From assembly GCA_015852425.1 (NCBI GenBank), contig JAAAIG010000111.1:1-64000 (forward strand): a DNA stretch of 64,000 bases, given 5' to 3'. The notes beneath the pieces are model-generated. The model was not told the DNA's origin and did not search any database. It worked only from the letters and a program-made list of their open reading frames with translations. Shown here piece by piece: positions 9,886-20,071 of this stretch (the stretch's first letter is position 1; the number at the start of each line of letters is the position of its first letter). Made by a program: the position numbers and the translations under genes. The stretch comes from Gryganskiella cystojenkinii (taxonomy: Eukaryota > Mortierellomycota > Mortierellomycetes > Mortierellales > Mortierellaceae).

Positions 9886-12146
9886 TTATAATGATGCGTC
9901 CTCAGTTTGACGTCTTTTTACGCGCACAGGGAGTCCATGAGCCATGGGCAGGGTCAAACTGTTGAGGATCATAATATTATAAAAAGAGATTAGATCTCTG
10001 CAAGAGTATTTCATGAGCTTGGACCAAAAAACAAAACTTCCTTTACCTTGGTCCATATTCCGGTTCAGTATCGGGGTTGACAAGTTCGAACGTGAACTTT
10101 TGGAATAACATGGACATGATCGTGATGGCCTCGATGGTTGCGAATTGCTGCCCGAGGCTAGAAAGAAGAGTTAGGTGGAAGGAAAAAAAAAAAAAGGTTG
10201 TAATTGTAAGATCAATGAACCGTCCCCACTTTCTCAAAAGATTTTGATCCTCAATTATTACTGACTTTACCATGTACGTGGACCAAGGTGAAAAGACACA
10301 AACTTGGAAGAGAACTTTTCACCGGCCAACCAACGTTCGGGTTTATAAACGGTCGCATCCGGCCTCCAGTTCTTGGTATCCCGAGCCATCCCCCAAGAGG
10401 ACCAACCAATCTTTTCACCCTTGTAGACCTTGATCCCACCGGGGAGAACATCATCCTCCCTACAGATCTTGATGTTTTGAGGAACCGAGGGGTAGAGTCT
10501 CAGGGCCTCGTAGAAGCAAGCCTCGGCATACTTTTGGTGTTTGGTTGTCTCATACGTGGGAAGACCCACGGTCGGATGACGGGGGAAGCTCTTGATCTCT
10601 GGTCTGGAGGCAGTAGTACTATCGTCTTTGCTGCTTGAAAGGTTTGCTTCTTGGCGCAGGATCTGGTCTGTCTCCTCGATCAATTTTTGCAAGATCTCAC
10701 GGGAACTATCCGATCGATGGATCAGATAAAACATCCAAGAAAGTGCTTGGGCTGTCGTATCACGTCCGGCCTAAGAATAAAACAGACCGGTGGAGATGTC
10801 CAGACGGTCAGCTTTGTCTACTTTCTTCGGCACGGGCCTCCTGTGCGCATCTGATCCGCGATAATTGCTTGAGATTTTGGCGCGGAATTTTATCGCGGAA
10901 TTTTTGGGCGCCAAGAATTTTAAAAAAAAAAAAAGTAAAGAAAACATCGGTAACTAGCACTTACCAACATGAAGTTCATGAGCGTGTCCTTGAGCATCTC
11001 ATCTGACAGAGGTTCGCCGTTGATATCATGTGTATCCATGAACAACTGCATCAGATCTTTCTTCTCCTTCTTGGCACTAGGGGTCGATTCCGTTGCATCG
11101 TCACCCTTCTCCTGTTGCTGGTCAACTTTTTCCTGCTGCAGAGCCCTACGATTCCGGATGACACCATACGCGAAATCATAGACGACTTTCTGATCCTTCT
11201 CTGCTTGGGCGATCGTGCCGTTCCATCGATCCAGGATCGGCCATAGTGGGGAATTGAATCGGTTCGCCAACGTGGCATTTAACCGATCAAACGCCTTTGC
11301 AAACTCGACCTCTTGTTCTGGGTCCTTGAGACAACCGAAACTTTGACCGAACGCAATCTCGCCAAAAGAATCGAGTGTGTATTGGTAAAAGATGGACTGG
11401 AGATCGACAATGTTTTCGTCGGGGCCTTGACGGTCTGCAACCGTACAGAGGTAATCGAGGACGAGCTGGCCCTCTTGACAAAACACATCGCTGGTATAGT
11501 TTCGGAACGCAGAGACATTAAAGATGTTGGAGGCTAGACGTCTCTGCCACTTCCAATGCTATATCATCAACAAAAAAAGAGAGGGGAGATATCAGGCCTT
11601 GTCCATCATAGGAAAACAAAGCCCTACATCATAGACTTAAAAAAGAGAAACTTCCCCCGAATCAATTGGCCCGTCATTTACCTGTCCATCGGCTCCAAAG
11701 ATACCATCGCCAATCAAGGGCCGAAGGATCTTTCGAAAGTAATCTCCCTTTTCATAAGCCCAAAAGTTGACTCGAAGAACATGATCCACAATCTCAGGGC
11801 TTGTCACGTTCAAGACTCGACCGACACCTGGTAAAGTCATTGTGTAAACTTGTCCGTACTTGACGTGATTCTCGGTCTGGATTTGATAGTTGAGATGTTT
11901 GGGACGAGTGGCCATCTCGATCAGGTTTCCGATGAGAGGGTAGCCTCGAGGTCCCGGAATATCCTTCCGGGGACGAACACCATAAGCGGTATTACGGTAT
12001 TTGAAAAGAATGTAAAGAAAGTAACCGAGGAGCGCCGGTCTAGAGACTTTGAAGACGGTGGAAAGGAGATGGACGAGTTGTCGAAAGAGGATGACGACGG
12101 GAGAGCCGGTATGAGTGGTGGTCATTAGAGCTCGTGAGGGCGACAT
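9886..12146 (-). CDS. Cytochrome P450 monooxygenase, 580 aa, five exons
   Basis: Exons 12146-11682, 11558-10965, 10770-10271, 10157-10047 and 9958-9886; all introns are GT-AG and the total is 581 codons. An N-terminal membrane anchor (LGYFLYILF) is followed by the proline hinge DIPGPRGYPLIG. The C-helix has DGQHWKWQRR, formed across intron 1. The I-helix oxygen-binding motif AGRDTT opens exon 3. The K-helix ExxR is EALR. The heme loop FHLGPRTCLG is split by intron 3, and the cysteine codon is assembled from both exons. The C-terminus ends LTLPMAHGLPVRV, usual for the fold. The SSWGMARD...YKPERWL region and overall shape recall fatty-acid or alkane hydroxylases of the CYP52/CYP86 type, but family assignment is inference. 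It is probably an ER-membrane enzyme fed by a cytochrome P450 reductase. In-frame stops in the raw sequence are intronic, so the gene is intact. Confidence 0.93.
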
Positions 12147-12666
12147 GATAGCGTTGCAAAAAAATGAAAAAAAATCTATGAACAACGGAGGGGATGAAAG
12201 GTTCAGGAGCGAGGGAGAGAGACGAGAAAAATGAAAAATGAAAAAAGGGGAGAGCGGCACAAAATGGGCTGGAGCAAGTTGTTACCCTGTCGCCTTTTTA
12301 TTTTGTTCAGTGGCAGGGCACAAAAGCAGGAAAGTTTGGATTTGTGCACACATTGGTCACTTTTACCTCCGCCTCGATCACTCTACGTCTCCAGGCTTGG
12401 GTCGCACAAAGGGAACAAAAATACCAACAGCCAAACGCACTAACAAAGAACGGGGGATTTTGGAGATGTAGGAAGGACGAAGAGGTCGATGCCACAACTT
12501 AAAGCTCTTTCTAGGAGGTCGATGACAAACCACCGGAAGTCTGGTCTACCGAGGAATTCCACACGCCTTCTCCATTGTGTGACGTGTTTAGACTTAAGCC
12601 TTATTCATTTTTCTCTTGGTTCTAAACTATTTTCGTACTATCATACGATGATAAATATCTGTTTGT
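12147..12666. promoter_or_regulatory. Intergenic: P450 promoter region
   Basis: 520 bp between the P450 start and the Sec5 stop, both on the minus strand. An A-rich plus-strand tract immediately upstream of the P450 ATG gives a T-rich leader in the transcript. No further gene is seen. Confidence 0.4.
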
Positions 12667-15600
12667 CTACTTTGGCCTTTTGAAACACATAAACTGAACC
12701 TGGGTCGCATGACGAGCGTCCATTAGCAACTTTTTCAATCCTGCCATCTCGTTCTGCAAATTTTCACCTCCTTCGGGCTGGTAAGCTCGATCGACCGCTG
12801 AATAAATCATTTGCAAGATTTCATCCGAGGATGGACTCTTGTACTGGGACAACGTATGATTCATAAATTCCATCTCCAAGGTAGCTTGCAGCATGCCTCC
12901 CATCCCGAACCGTTCGACCTGTTGGAAACAACGCAAGCAGTCCTGGGCTATGTTGATCAAAAGTGCAGAGAGAGCCCTAAAGACCAAAGGTGGAGCGATC
13001 TCGGATATCTGGGCATGGACCACTACCAAGGATAACAATGCCTCGTACATGAAAGAGTGGACACCTATGAGGAACAATAATCAACGACGCCTGTTAGTCC
13101 TTGCAATCACATGGCAAGTACACGCGCACAGACAATGGGAGTGGGCATAAGGTGAGGCTCCTTACTTGTTGGTTTGGCGATGGAGTACCAGTCAATGCCT
13201 CCATAAAGAATGCCGTCCGTGATAACCCTGTTGGCAACAACTGTCTTGCCTTTGATGTAGTCCTCGAACAAGATACTATCCAACTGGTCCACAACCTCGA
13301 CGAGCCTCTATGCAAATCATAACGGGAAGAAAAGAAATAGCAGTCAGTGTCAACTCGAAAAAATCACAGCAATTTAATGACGGTCAATGGTGCGCTTTTT
13401 TTTTTGTGTGTGTTTTTTACCTTTCCATCCTCGGCCATCCTGATGTTGCAAGTTCTTTCCATATCCGACAACAACCTTGGAATCGTCACCGATCGAAGCT
13501 CACCCAGGTTACTGATCGTGATCAAGATCCTCGAATCCAGATCTGTAATGTCGATCACCTTGGATTTCTTGCTTCCTCCAATTCCTGCATTGTGCAAGCT
13601 CTCTAAGGATCCCGCACGGCCAGCATCCTGGTTCGCCTTCTCAGCATCCGGAAACGCCAGATGAACAAGTCCATCCAAGTATGAGTACAACGCATCCAAG
13701 AAAGTCTGGCGAATCTTCTCCGTGAATTCTGCGGGGACGACCGCAGAGGCCTCATCACTCGGTACAGAGTCCTCGGTGGTTGCGGTCCAAATGCTTGCGT
13801 ATTTGTACGCGGAACGAAGGCAGTGCTCGTGAAATTGGTAAAAAAGTCCGACAAAGCAGGTGATTTGAGAGTTTTCGGTTTCCAAGGTCCAGTCCTCATG
13901 ACGGTAAAACACTTTCGCGTCTAATGATAAAACGCAAAAGATATGAAAAAATGTCAATGCATATTCATACTCCTGTCACCATGGAATGAATTGCCAAAAC
14001 GAACGAAAGTTTCTCGTTTTCAGCCTTACCTTCACCCCAGCTTTCGCAGATTGCCTCGACAAACTTCCATCGGATCTGCTGCATCATGTCGACCAAGATC
14101 ATGAACGCACCACCACGTAAGCTCAGTCCGTTGACATCGTTCACACAGTTGCTGACCTCGGTAATAATTTTGCCCAGGAAGAACCCAGAGACAACAGCGT
14201 TCTCAGTCCGGACATGGCCTGCAGTTCCTTGAGCCTGTTCTCCTTCCTCAGTCGCAAGTTGGCCAGGCGCAATCAGGGTTTTGATAAGCATGTACCTCAT
14301 CTGGGTCGAGTAGAGTTGAACAATGTCCTTTACCATGTCATTGCACTGCGCCGCTCTCTGAGGATCGACTTGGATTCCTGTTCTGCGTTTCGGTTGCGGG
14401 ACCTACGTACACCATAATTATGAAGAAAATTAGTGAAGCGATAATTGATATATACGCTCCCCATTGCGTTTTTTAGTGTCTTTCCATCCGCGTTGATCTT
14501 TGAGGCACGCCTCCTAACCTTCTGAATCTTGCCTTCCATAAAAGCCATGGACAGCTTCCAGAAATCCGGGAGCAATCGCAACAACAATTCCGAAAGAGTC
14601 TTGACTCCTGACAAGATCGCCATCCAGACACGGACCTCAGGTTCCTTTGCAAAGGTCGTTTCGAACTCACTTGACTTGATCGCAGCCAAGATCTGTCTAA
14701 AGAGAGCTGTTCGCCCTGCAGCCGTCATATTTTGGCTTTGAACTACATCGTCACTCTTACGGAGCTCTATTGACAGAGAAATGAACATGATGGTTAGGTG
14801 TGCAACAGGGTGTAAAAAGGAGGTCCAAAGAGGAGAATGAAATGATCGTGTCGTCACACCTTCGACCAAGATAACCTGCTCATCGTAGGACTCGGTCATG
14901 ATCTTTTTGATCCACCTGTACTGACTTGACAAACAGTGCCAGACTGGATCTGAGGCAGTGTCCAATTCGAACAGGAGCCTAGACAACGATGAAATGAGTA
15001 TGAGTATCTCTTCCAGCTATCAGATTCAACCCCCCCCCCNNNNNNNNNNNNNNNNNNNNNNNNNNNNNNNNNNNNNNNNNNNNNNNNNNNNNNNNNNNNN
15101 NNNNNNNNNNNNNNNNNNNNNNNNNNNNNNNNNNNNNNNNNNNNNNNNNNNNNNNNNNNNNNNNNNNNNNNNNNNNNNNNNNNNNNNNNNNNNNNNNNNN
15201 NNNNNNNNNNNNNNNNNNNNNNNNNNNNNNNNNNNNNNNNNNNNNNNNNNNNNNNNNNNNNNNNNNNNNNNNNNNNNNNNNNNNNNNNNNNNNNNNNNNN
15301 NNNNNNNNNNNNNNNNNNNNNNNNNNNNNNNNNNNNNNNNNNNNNNNNNNNNNNNNNNNNNNNNNNNNNNNNNNNNNNNNNNNNNNNNNNNNNNNNNNNN
15401 NNNNNNNNNNNNNNNNNNNNNNNNNNNNNNNNNNNNNNNNNNNNNNNNNNNNNNNNNNNNNNNNNNNNNNNNNNNNNNNNNNNNNNNNNNNNNNNNNNNN
15501 NNNNNNNNNNNNNNNNNNNNNNNNNNNNNNNNNNNNNNNNNNNNNNNNNNNNNTTGGTTAGTTGAATTGCCTTAAAAAAAGATACTCGATGCTCGTGATA

Positions 15601-16534
15601 TGCGGTAAAAGTCTCTTACCACGCAGGATGGTATTTAGGCGATGAGTTCCAAAATCCTGGGCCTCGTTCAGAGTCTTTTCCTTCATGTCATCGTAGACGG
15701 CTAGTATGAACAAATACCAGAGCGAGCTCCTGTCGATTAGTTTTTAGTAATATATGCATGCCAACATCGTTTGCACTGCCCCAATATGATACATCACTTA
15801 CAATCGATAACATTCTTGGCACTGACGAAGCGGTCAAAGTTGTTTTGGACAAGAACCTTGAGGGCCGAGGATCGCTGGTCAATCGAGGCTTTGAGTTTGT
15901 CCACACCCACGATAAGTTCATCGTAGGAGGTATCAGCGTGCACGGCATAGAGATATCGTTGCGGGTTAAAACTCTTTTGAGTGCAGGAAATCAAATGAGC
16001 TATTGGATATAGGAATGTACACGGAAAGCCATTAACTATAGTTCCAACCAACACCATACGCGTTCTTCTCGATAGACCAATACTGGCCACTTTGAGGCAA
16101 ACATACCATCTCCGCGAACGTTCTTTCCCTTGAGGATATTTCCCTTGACAAGACCCAACATGTCGGTCATATCATCGTCCGTGCTGCCTCCTTGACCGCC
16201 ACCGATGCTGTTGTTTCTCCTGTCTCGGGGAGTGGTTCGTCCGCCATTGTCGTCAGAGGAAATGTCATCATCATGGACCCACGAGGGCAAGTCTTCTTCA
16301 TCGACCCATGTGTCTGGGTTCAGTTTATCGAGATGAAAATGGCGAAGGACTATGAGGAGTAGTTATTCATTCAAGCGTAGGCGATAGTTAGCAGGAAGGA
16401 CCAGTGAGGAGCGTAAAGTAAAGACGGTATTCAGGCACTGCTTCTGAAATGCAATGAATGCGAATGTCGCGTGAACTTTCTAGTCAAAGGAACGTACTGT
16501 CAATCTCCTTGATGTCACGGATGGTGGAGCCCAT
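12667..16534 (-). CDS. SEC5: Exocyst complex component Sec5 (internal part lost in a sequence gap)
   Basis: Exons before the gap: 16534-16498, 16349-16107, 15999-15802 and 15700-15620. After it: 14978-14860, 14766-14456, 14402-14030, 13920-13421, 13307-13166 and 13064-12667. Phases agree on each side and at least 800 residues are visible. The N-terminus reads MGSTIRDIKEID, then LDKLNPDTWVDEEDLPSW, a hallmark of fungal Sec5. The next block has the signature HADTSYDELIVGVDKLKASI and VLVQNNFDRFVSAKN. The C-terminus includes VHAQISEIAPPLVFRALSAL and GMLQATLEMEFMNHTL, as in the helical-bundle end of Sec5. Sec5 is one of the eight exocyst subunits that tether secretory vesicles to the plasma membrane at growth sites. 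At least one exon lies in the run of N at 15040-15553. A short sense tract, CAATTCAACTAAC, beside the gap looks like an intron branch region. Confidence 0.9.
15040..15553. other. Assembly gap of 514 N inside Sec5
   Basis: Undetermined bases directly follow a run of nine C at 15031-15039. The gap hides at least one Sec5 exon: the last exon before it ends in phase 1 and the first exon after it starts with the third base of a codon. The stated length may not be the true length. Confidence 0.99.
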
Positions 16535-16804
16535 CCTTGCAGTACACTTCTCGTTCTTTGGCTATATTGTTGGTGAAAGATGGAGAACGAAAAAGGGAGG
16601 AGGGCTTTGTGAATATATAGATGTGTGTCTTAAAAGAATGATAGAGAGCTCAATGCCACGACAGTTCGCATGCAACAGCAACAGCATTTTTTCTTAAGGG
16701 TATACAATACGCTGACTGAATCATGTGATCAATCGGGATCACCTGACTAAATGGGAACCTGGATACTCAAAAATGATTTGCTGTTCTTCACAGCATCTTC
16801 TAAT

Positions 16805-16878
16805 GCTTCCGTGGCGCAATTGGTTAGCGCGTCTGACTGTTAATCAGGAGGTTGGTGGTTCAAGCCCACCCGGGAGCG
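16805..16878 (+). tRNA. tRNA-Asn (anticodon GTT)
   Basis: A 74-base cloverleaf without intron. The acceptor arms GCTTCCG and CGGGAGC pair with one G-T, and the discriminator is G. The D-arm region has GGCGCAATTGGTTAGCGC (A box). The anticodon loop CTGTTAA carries GTT between TCTGA and TCAGG. The T arm reads GGTGGTTCAAGCCCACC (B box). A T-rich stretch from 16889 (TTTTTTATT) is a good RNA polymerase III terminator. The gene sits in the 517-bp space between the Sec5 start and the transporter stop; nothing else was seen there. CCA is absent, as expected for a eukaryotic nuclear tRNA gene. Confidence 0.97.
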
Positions 16879-17051
16879 CATTGTCTATTTTTTATTAATT
16901 CGAATGTTCAAAAACCATTGAATGAAAAATGCTACTTTTTTGGACATTGCCATAATATTGCCTTTGATATGGCTCTAGCCAGCAGGACAAGGCGAACAGA
17001 GAAGGTATTCACTTTTTAACGTTGATTTTTAGTCTTTTTTTCGCTCTTGGC

Positions 17052-19080
17052 CTAAACGGCGACCAAGAGCTGTTTGCTGACAGAGATCCTGGCCGCGAGG
17101 ACAATCATTGCACAGACCAGATTGGAAACACCAACAAAGATGATCGCACCCTTGTATCTCCCACCTTGATCCTCAATCAAAAATTGCGCCAATGGTGTTC
17201 CAAAGAGGTATCCAATCGCATGTGCAAAAAAAACAAATCCAAGCGAAGATGAGACCCCCCTTGCCGCTGTTTGGGCGGCGCTTCTTGGATCAACTGCTCC
17301 AGGCCCTTCTTGGGCGGTCAAAGAAGTAAACTCAGTAACGGCCCTGGTCGCCGCTACTGGGAACAACACAATCGACGACCCTGCGAAACACCCATAGAGA
17401 ACCATGAATGCCGCAAGCGCTGCAAAATCTGCTGCGTTCATCCACAGGATTAAACTTGCGAGACCCGTGACCGAACAACAGATCAACGTCAAGTTGAGAA
17501 CTCCATATCGATCTGCGAGATGGCCGATCAGAATCCTGGAGACGATCCCAACCGCGGACGTGATACTAATCATAGTCGCGCCTTGCGCCGCAGAGAGACC
17601 GATCGAGGTTGCGAAACTCGGTGCCAACAGCAATGGAACTAGATAAACAAGTGCAAATAGATTGGTGCCCAAAAAGATGAGGCTAAAAAGCGCGCTCTTG
17701 AACAGGCGAAAATCCAGACTAGGAGCAGCTGGATTATCAATACGCGGCTGAACTGAAGCTAACGCTGATAACTCATTTGCAGTTATCGAGGTCGTGGCCG
17801 TGGTCGCTATGGCGGCTGCGAGTGATGGATGCGAGGATGTAAGAACTAGAGGCATGTCCGAGTAAGGCACTACGACAATACGCTTGTACGGTCGAATAAA
17901 ACAAGACGCACAACCGAGACAGACAAACATGGTTCCGCCCATGATTCGCATCGACCATCGAAACCCGACCTGGACCAACATCCAACGTAACAGAGGGGCC
18001 ATGACTGTGGCACCGATACCAGATCCAGAGATCGCGATTCCGAGCACAACACCGCGTCGTTGGTTAAAATACTGGGCCAATATTGTAATCGCTGTAAAGT
18101 AGTTGATGCAACAACCGACACCATAAAGCACACCCTTTCGTTGACATTCATAAAAAAAGTGTTAGTCGCTATTCCTTGATATGCTGAAAGGTTAACTTCC
18201 TGACAAAGTTAGGACTTACGATGGTCAGATAGAGGTGCCAGTACTGAGTCGAAAAACTTCCAACCACGAATCCTGTCGTGACGGAAGCAATTCCCAAAGC
18301 GAGGACGGCTCTTGTTCCGATTTTACTGGTAATGATTACGATGGCCGGGGCTGCGGCAAAGATACAAGCACAACTTAGACTTCCTACCCAGGAAAGCTTT
18401 TTCGCGTCTGCACCTAAAAAGGTTTCCATTCGTAAAAAATACTCTTGAAACACTCCCCAACAGAACGGAACTCCCAGGCACCTATATCGAGAGGATGATA
18501 AGCGTGGCTTGGAGGTCATTGTGATGTCGCAATTTAATCTCTCTCTCTCTCTCTCTCTTTTTAAACATCGAGTCGTTGTGCCAGAAATCATACTGCTGTC
18601 CTCTTACCAAAAGGCGTTGACAAAAGTCGCTGCGAGAACGATCCAGCCGTAACCTCCTTCAGGGTAGAAGATCTCTTCCTGTCCGTCGTCCCTGTCATAT
18701 ATCGCAGGATCTTGTCTTCTTGTGCGTCTGTCCCGTGAATGATTGTCGTTTTCATCGAGAGAACCTTCGCTCTTTAATCCCATGAGATTCAAGTCCCTGA
18801 GGGTATGCGGTGTTGATGATGAATCATCCTCAGAGTAAACATAGTAGAGTGGGGGTCCACGACGAACAGTGTTAGTGTTGTCGAGTTCCTCTTTTTGGTC
18901 GACGACCACACTCCCTTCACTGAGTTTGTGGTGCCGATGATTGTTGTGTATTATCTCTTTCGAGGTTTGGTCACTTGATGAGATTACTAGCTTGGGCGAT
19001 GGTGGTTCTTCTGATTGTTGCTCTTGCAGTTCAGGAGTTATTTCTATTGAATCGCGGGCATCTTGATAACTCAACGCCAT
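17052..19080 (-). CDS. MFS transporter, monocarboxylate (MCT) type, 605 aa, three exons
   Basis: Exons 19080-18608, 18481-18220 and 18134-17052, GT-AG introns, 606 codons. A long hydrophilic N-terminal tail (about 145 residues, acidic and Ser-rich) precedes the first helix, which begins YPEGGYGWIVLAATFVNAFW, close to the conserved MCT/SLC16 opening. Further helices include LSWVGSLSCACIFAAAPAIV, GVLYGVGCCINYFTAITI with the following YFNQRRGVVLG loop, and the second half with LIGHLADRYGVLN. Twelve membrane segments are expected. Fungal relatives carry monocarboxylates or riboflavin, or have no known substrate; the substrate cannot be told here. The first ATG at 19080 is used; the frame is open a little further upstream without another ATG. 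It is probably at the plasma membrane. Confidence 0.9.
18539..18558. repeat. (CT)n microsatellite in transporter intron 1
   Basis: A CT dinucleotide tract of about 20 bases within the 18607-18482 intron; it reads (GA)n in the transcript. Confidence 0.9.
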
Positions 19081-20071
19081 CTTAAAGACTGGGGTGTGTG
19101 GTGTTTCGGTGACGATCACTTGGTCAAAAAGCGGTGGGTAAGCTAGAATGGAACATTAAAAAAAGGGAGAGGGAGAAGGCAAGGGAGAGAAGAAGAGAGA
19201 ATAAAAAAAGAGAAAAAAAAAACTTTCTGGGTCTTCTAGGTTTCTTTCCTCAACACCACGAAGGACGTTTATTGCTGCCATCATCCTTGAACTGCCGTCA
19301 AACACTGTTTTTAGTTACTTTTTATCTTGTTCGTCTTCCCCTTTCCCCTATTACGGTATTAATACACGTTGTTCAAGGGCGTCCGATTCCCGTCTTTTTA
19401 CTGCCCCTCGTGAACCGTACTTGATGAAACGGGTTCGGGAGGCCGGTCTCCGTCCTAACAAAAAGAAATATGTAAGGGTAGAAGAAGGACTCAGCAGGAT
19501 GAATGAGGAAGTAAGATACGGTGCTTGGTGAATTTCGAACAACCCCCAGAGGCAGAAGGGCTTGTCGCATGGCGAAAGAGTCATCATGCCCCCCCTCTAG
19601 ATCTCCAGATTTTTTTTTTTTTTTTTTTTGGAAGAACGGCGTGAACTTGATGAGGTAGTTAGAGGGGTACCCATACAGTAACTTCACTCACGGCAGTAAT
19701 CTCCTTCGTCGCTCCTGAGCTAACGACACGAAGACGTTGATTCATCTTTACATCCCGCATGTCGAATTCATTCGGACAATTCATTTGCCCACAACCGTTC
19801 ATTCCGCAAAGTGCAGGGGGTCGACACCTTTGCCACCAAAACGAAAATGCTTGCCACCAATTTTTTGGACTTTTTTTACTTTTTTTTATTATTGTGCTGA
19901 ATATTTGGGATATTATTTTTGGGAAATCAAAAAAGGCGTTTGCTTGAGTTGGAAAGACGATGAATGTGTGTGCAGAGAGAACAAAGAGGCGCAAAAGGAT
20001 TGAAAAAAAAAGTATTTACACAAAGCAAGAAAACATCTAAATTACAAACGGAAAAGAACAGAAATAACAGT
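19081..20071. promoter_or_regulatory. Intergenic: transporter promoter and LARP1 3' flank
   Basis: 991 bp without a supported gene. A/T homopolymer tracts occur at about 19611-19629, 19870-19895 and 19988-20012. The part next to 19080 should contain the transporter promoter; the part next to 20072 is the LARP1 3' UTR. Confidence 0.4.

Noticed and set aside
9886..12146. P450 as a broken pseudogene because of in-frame stops
   Set aside because: Every stop lies in a GT-AG intron; splicing restores all P450 motifs and whole codons.
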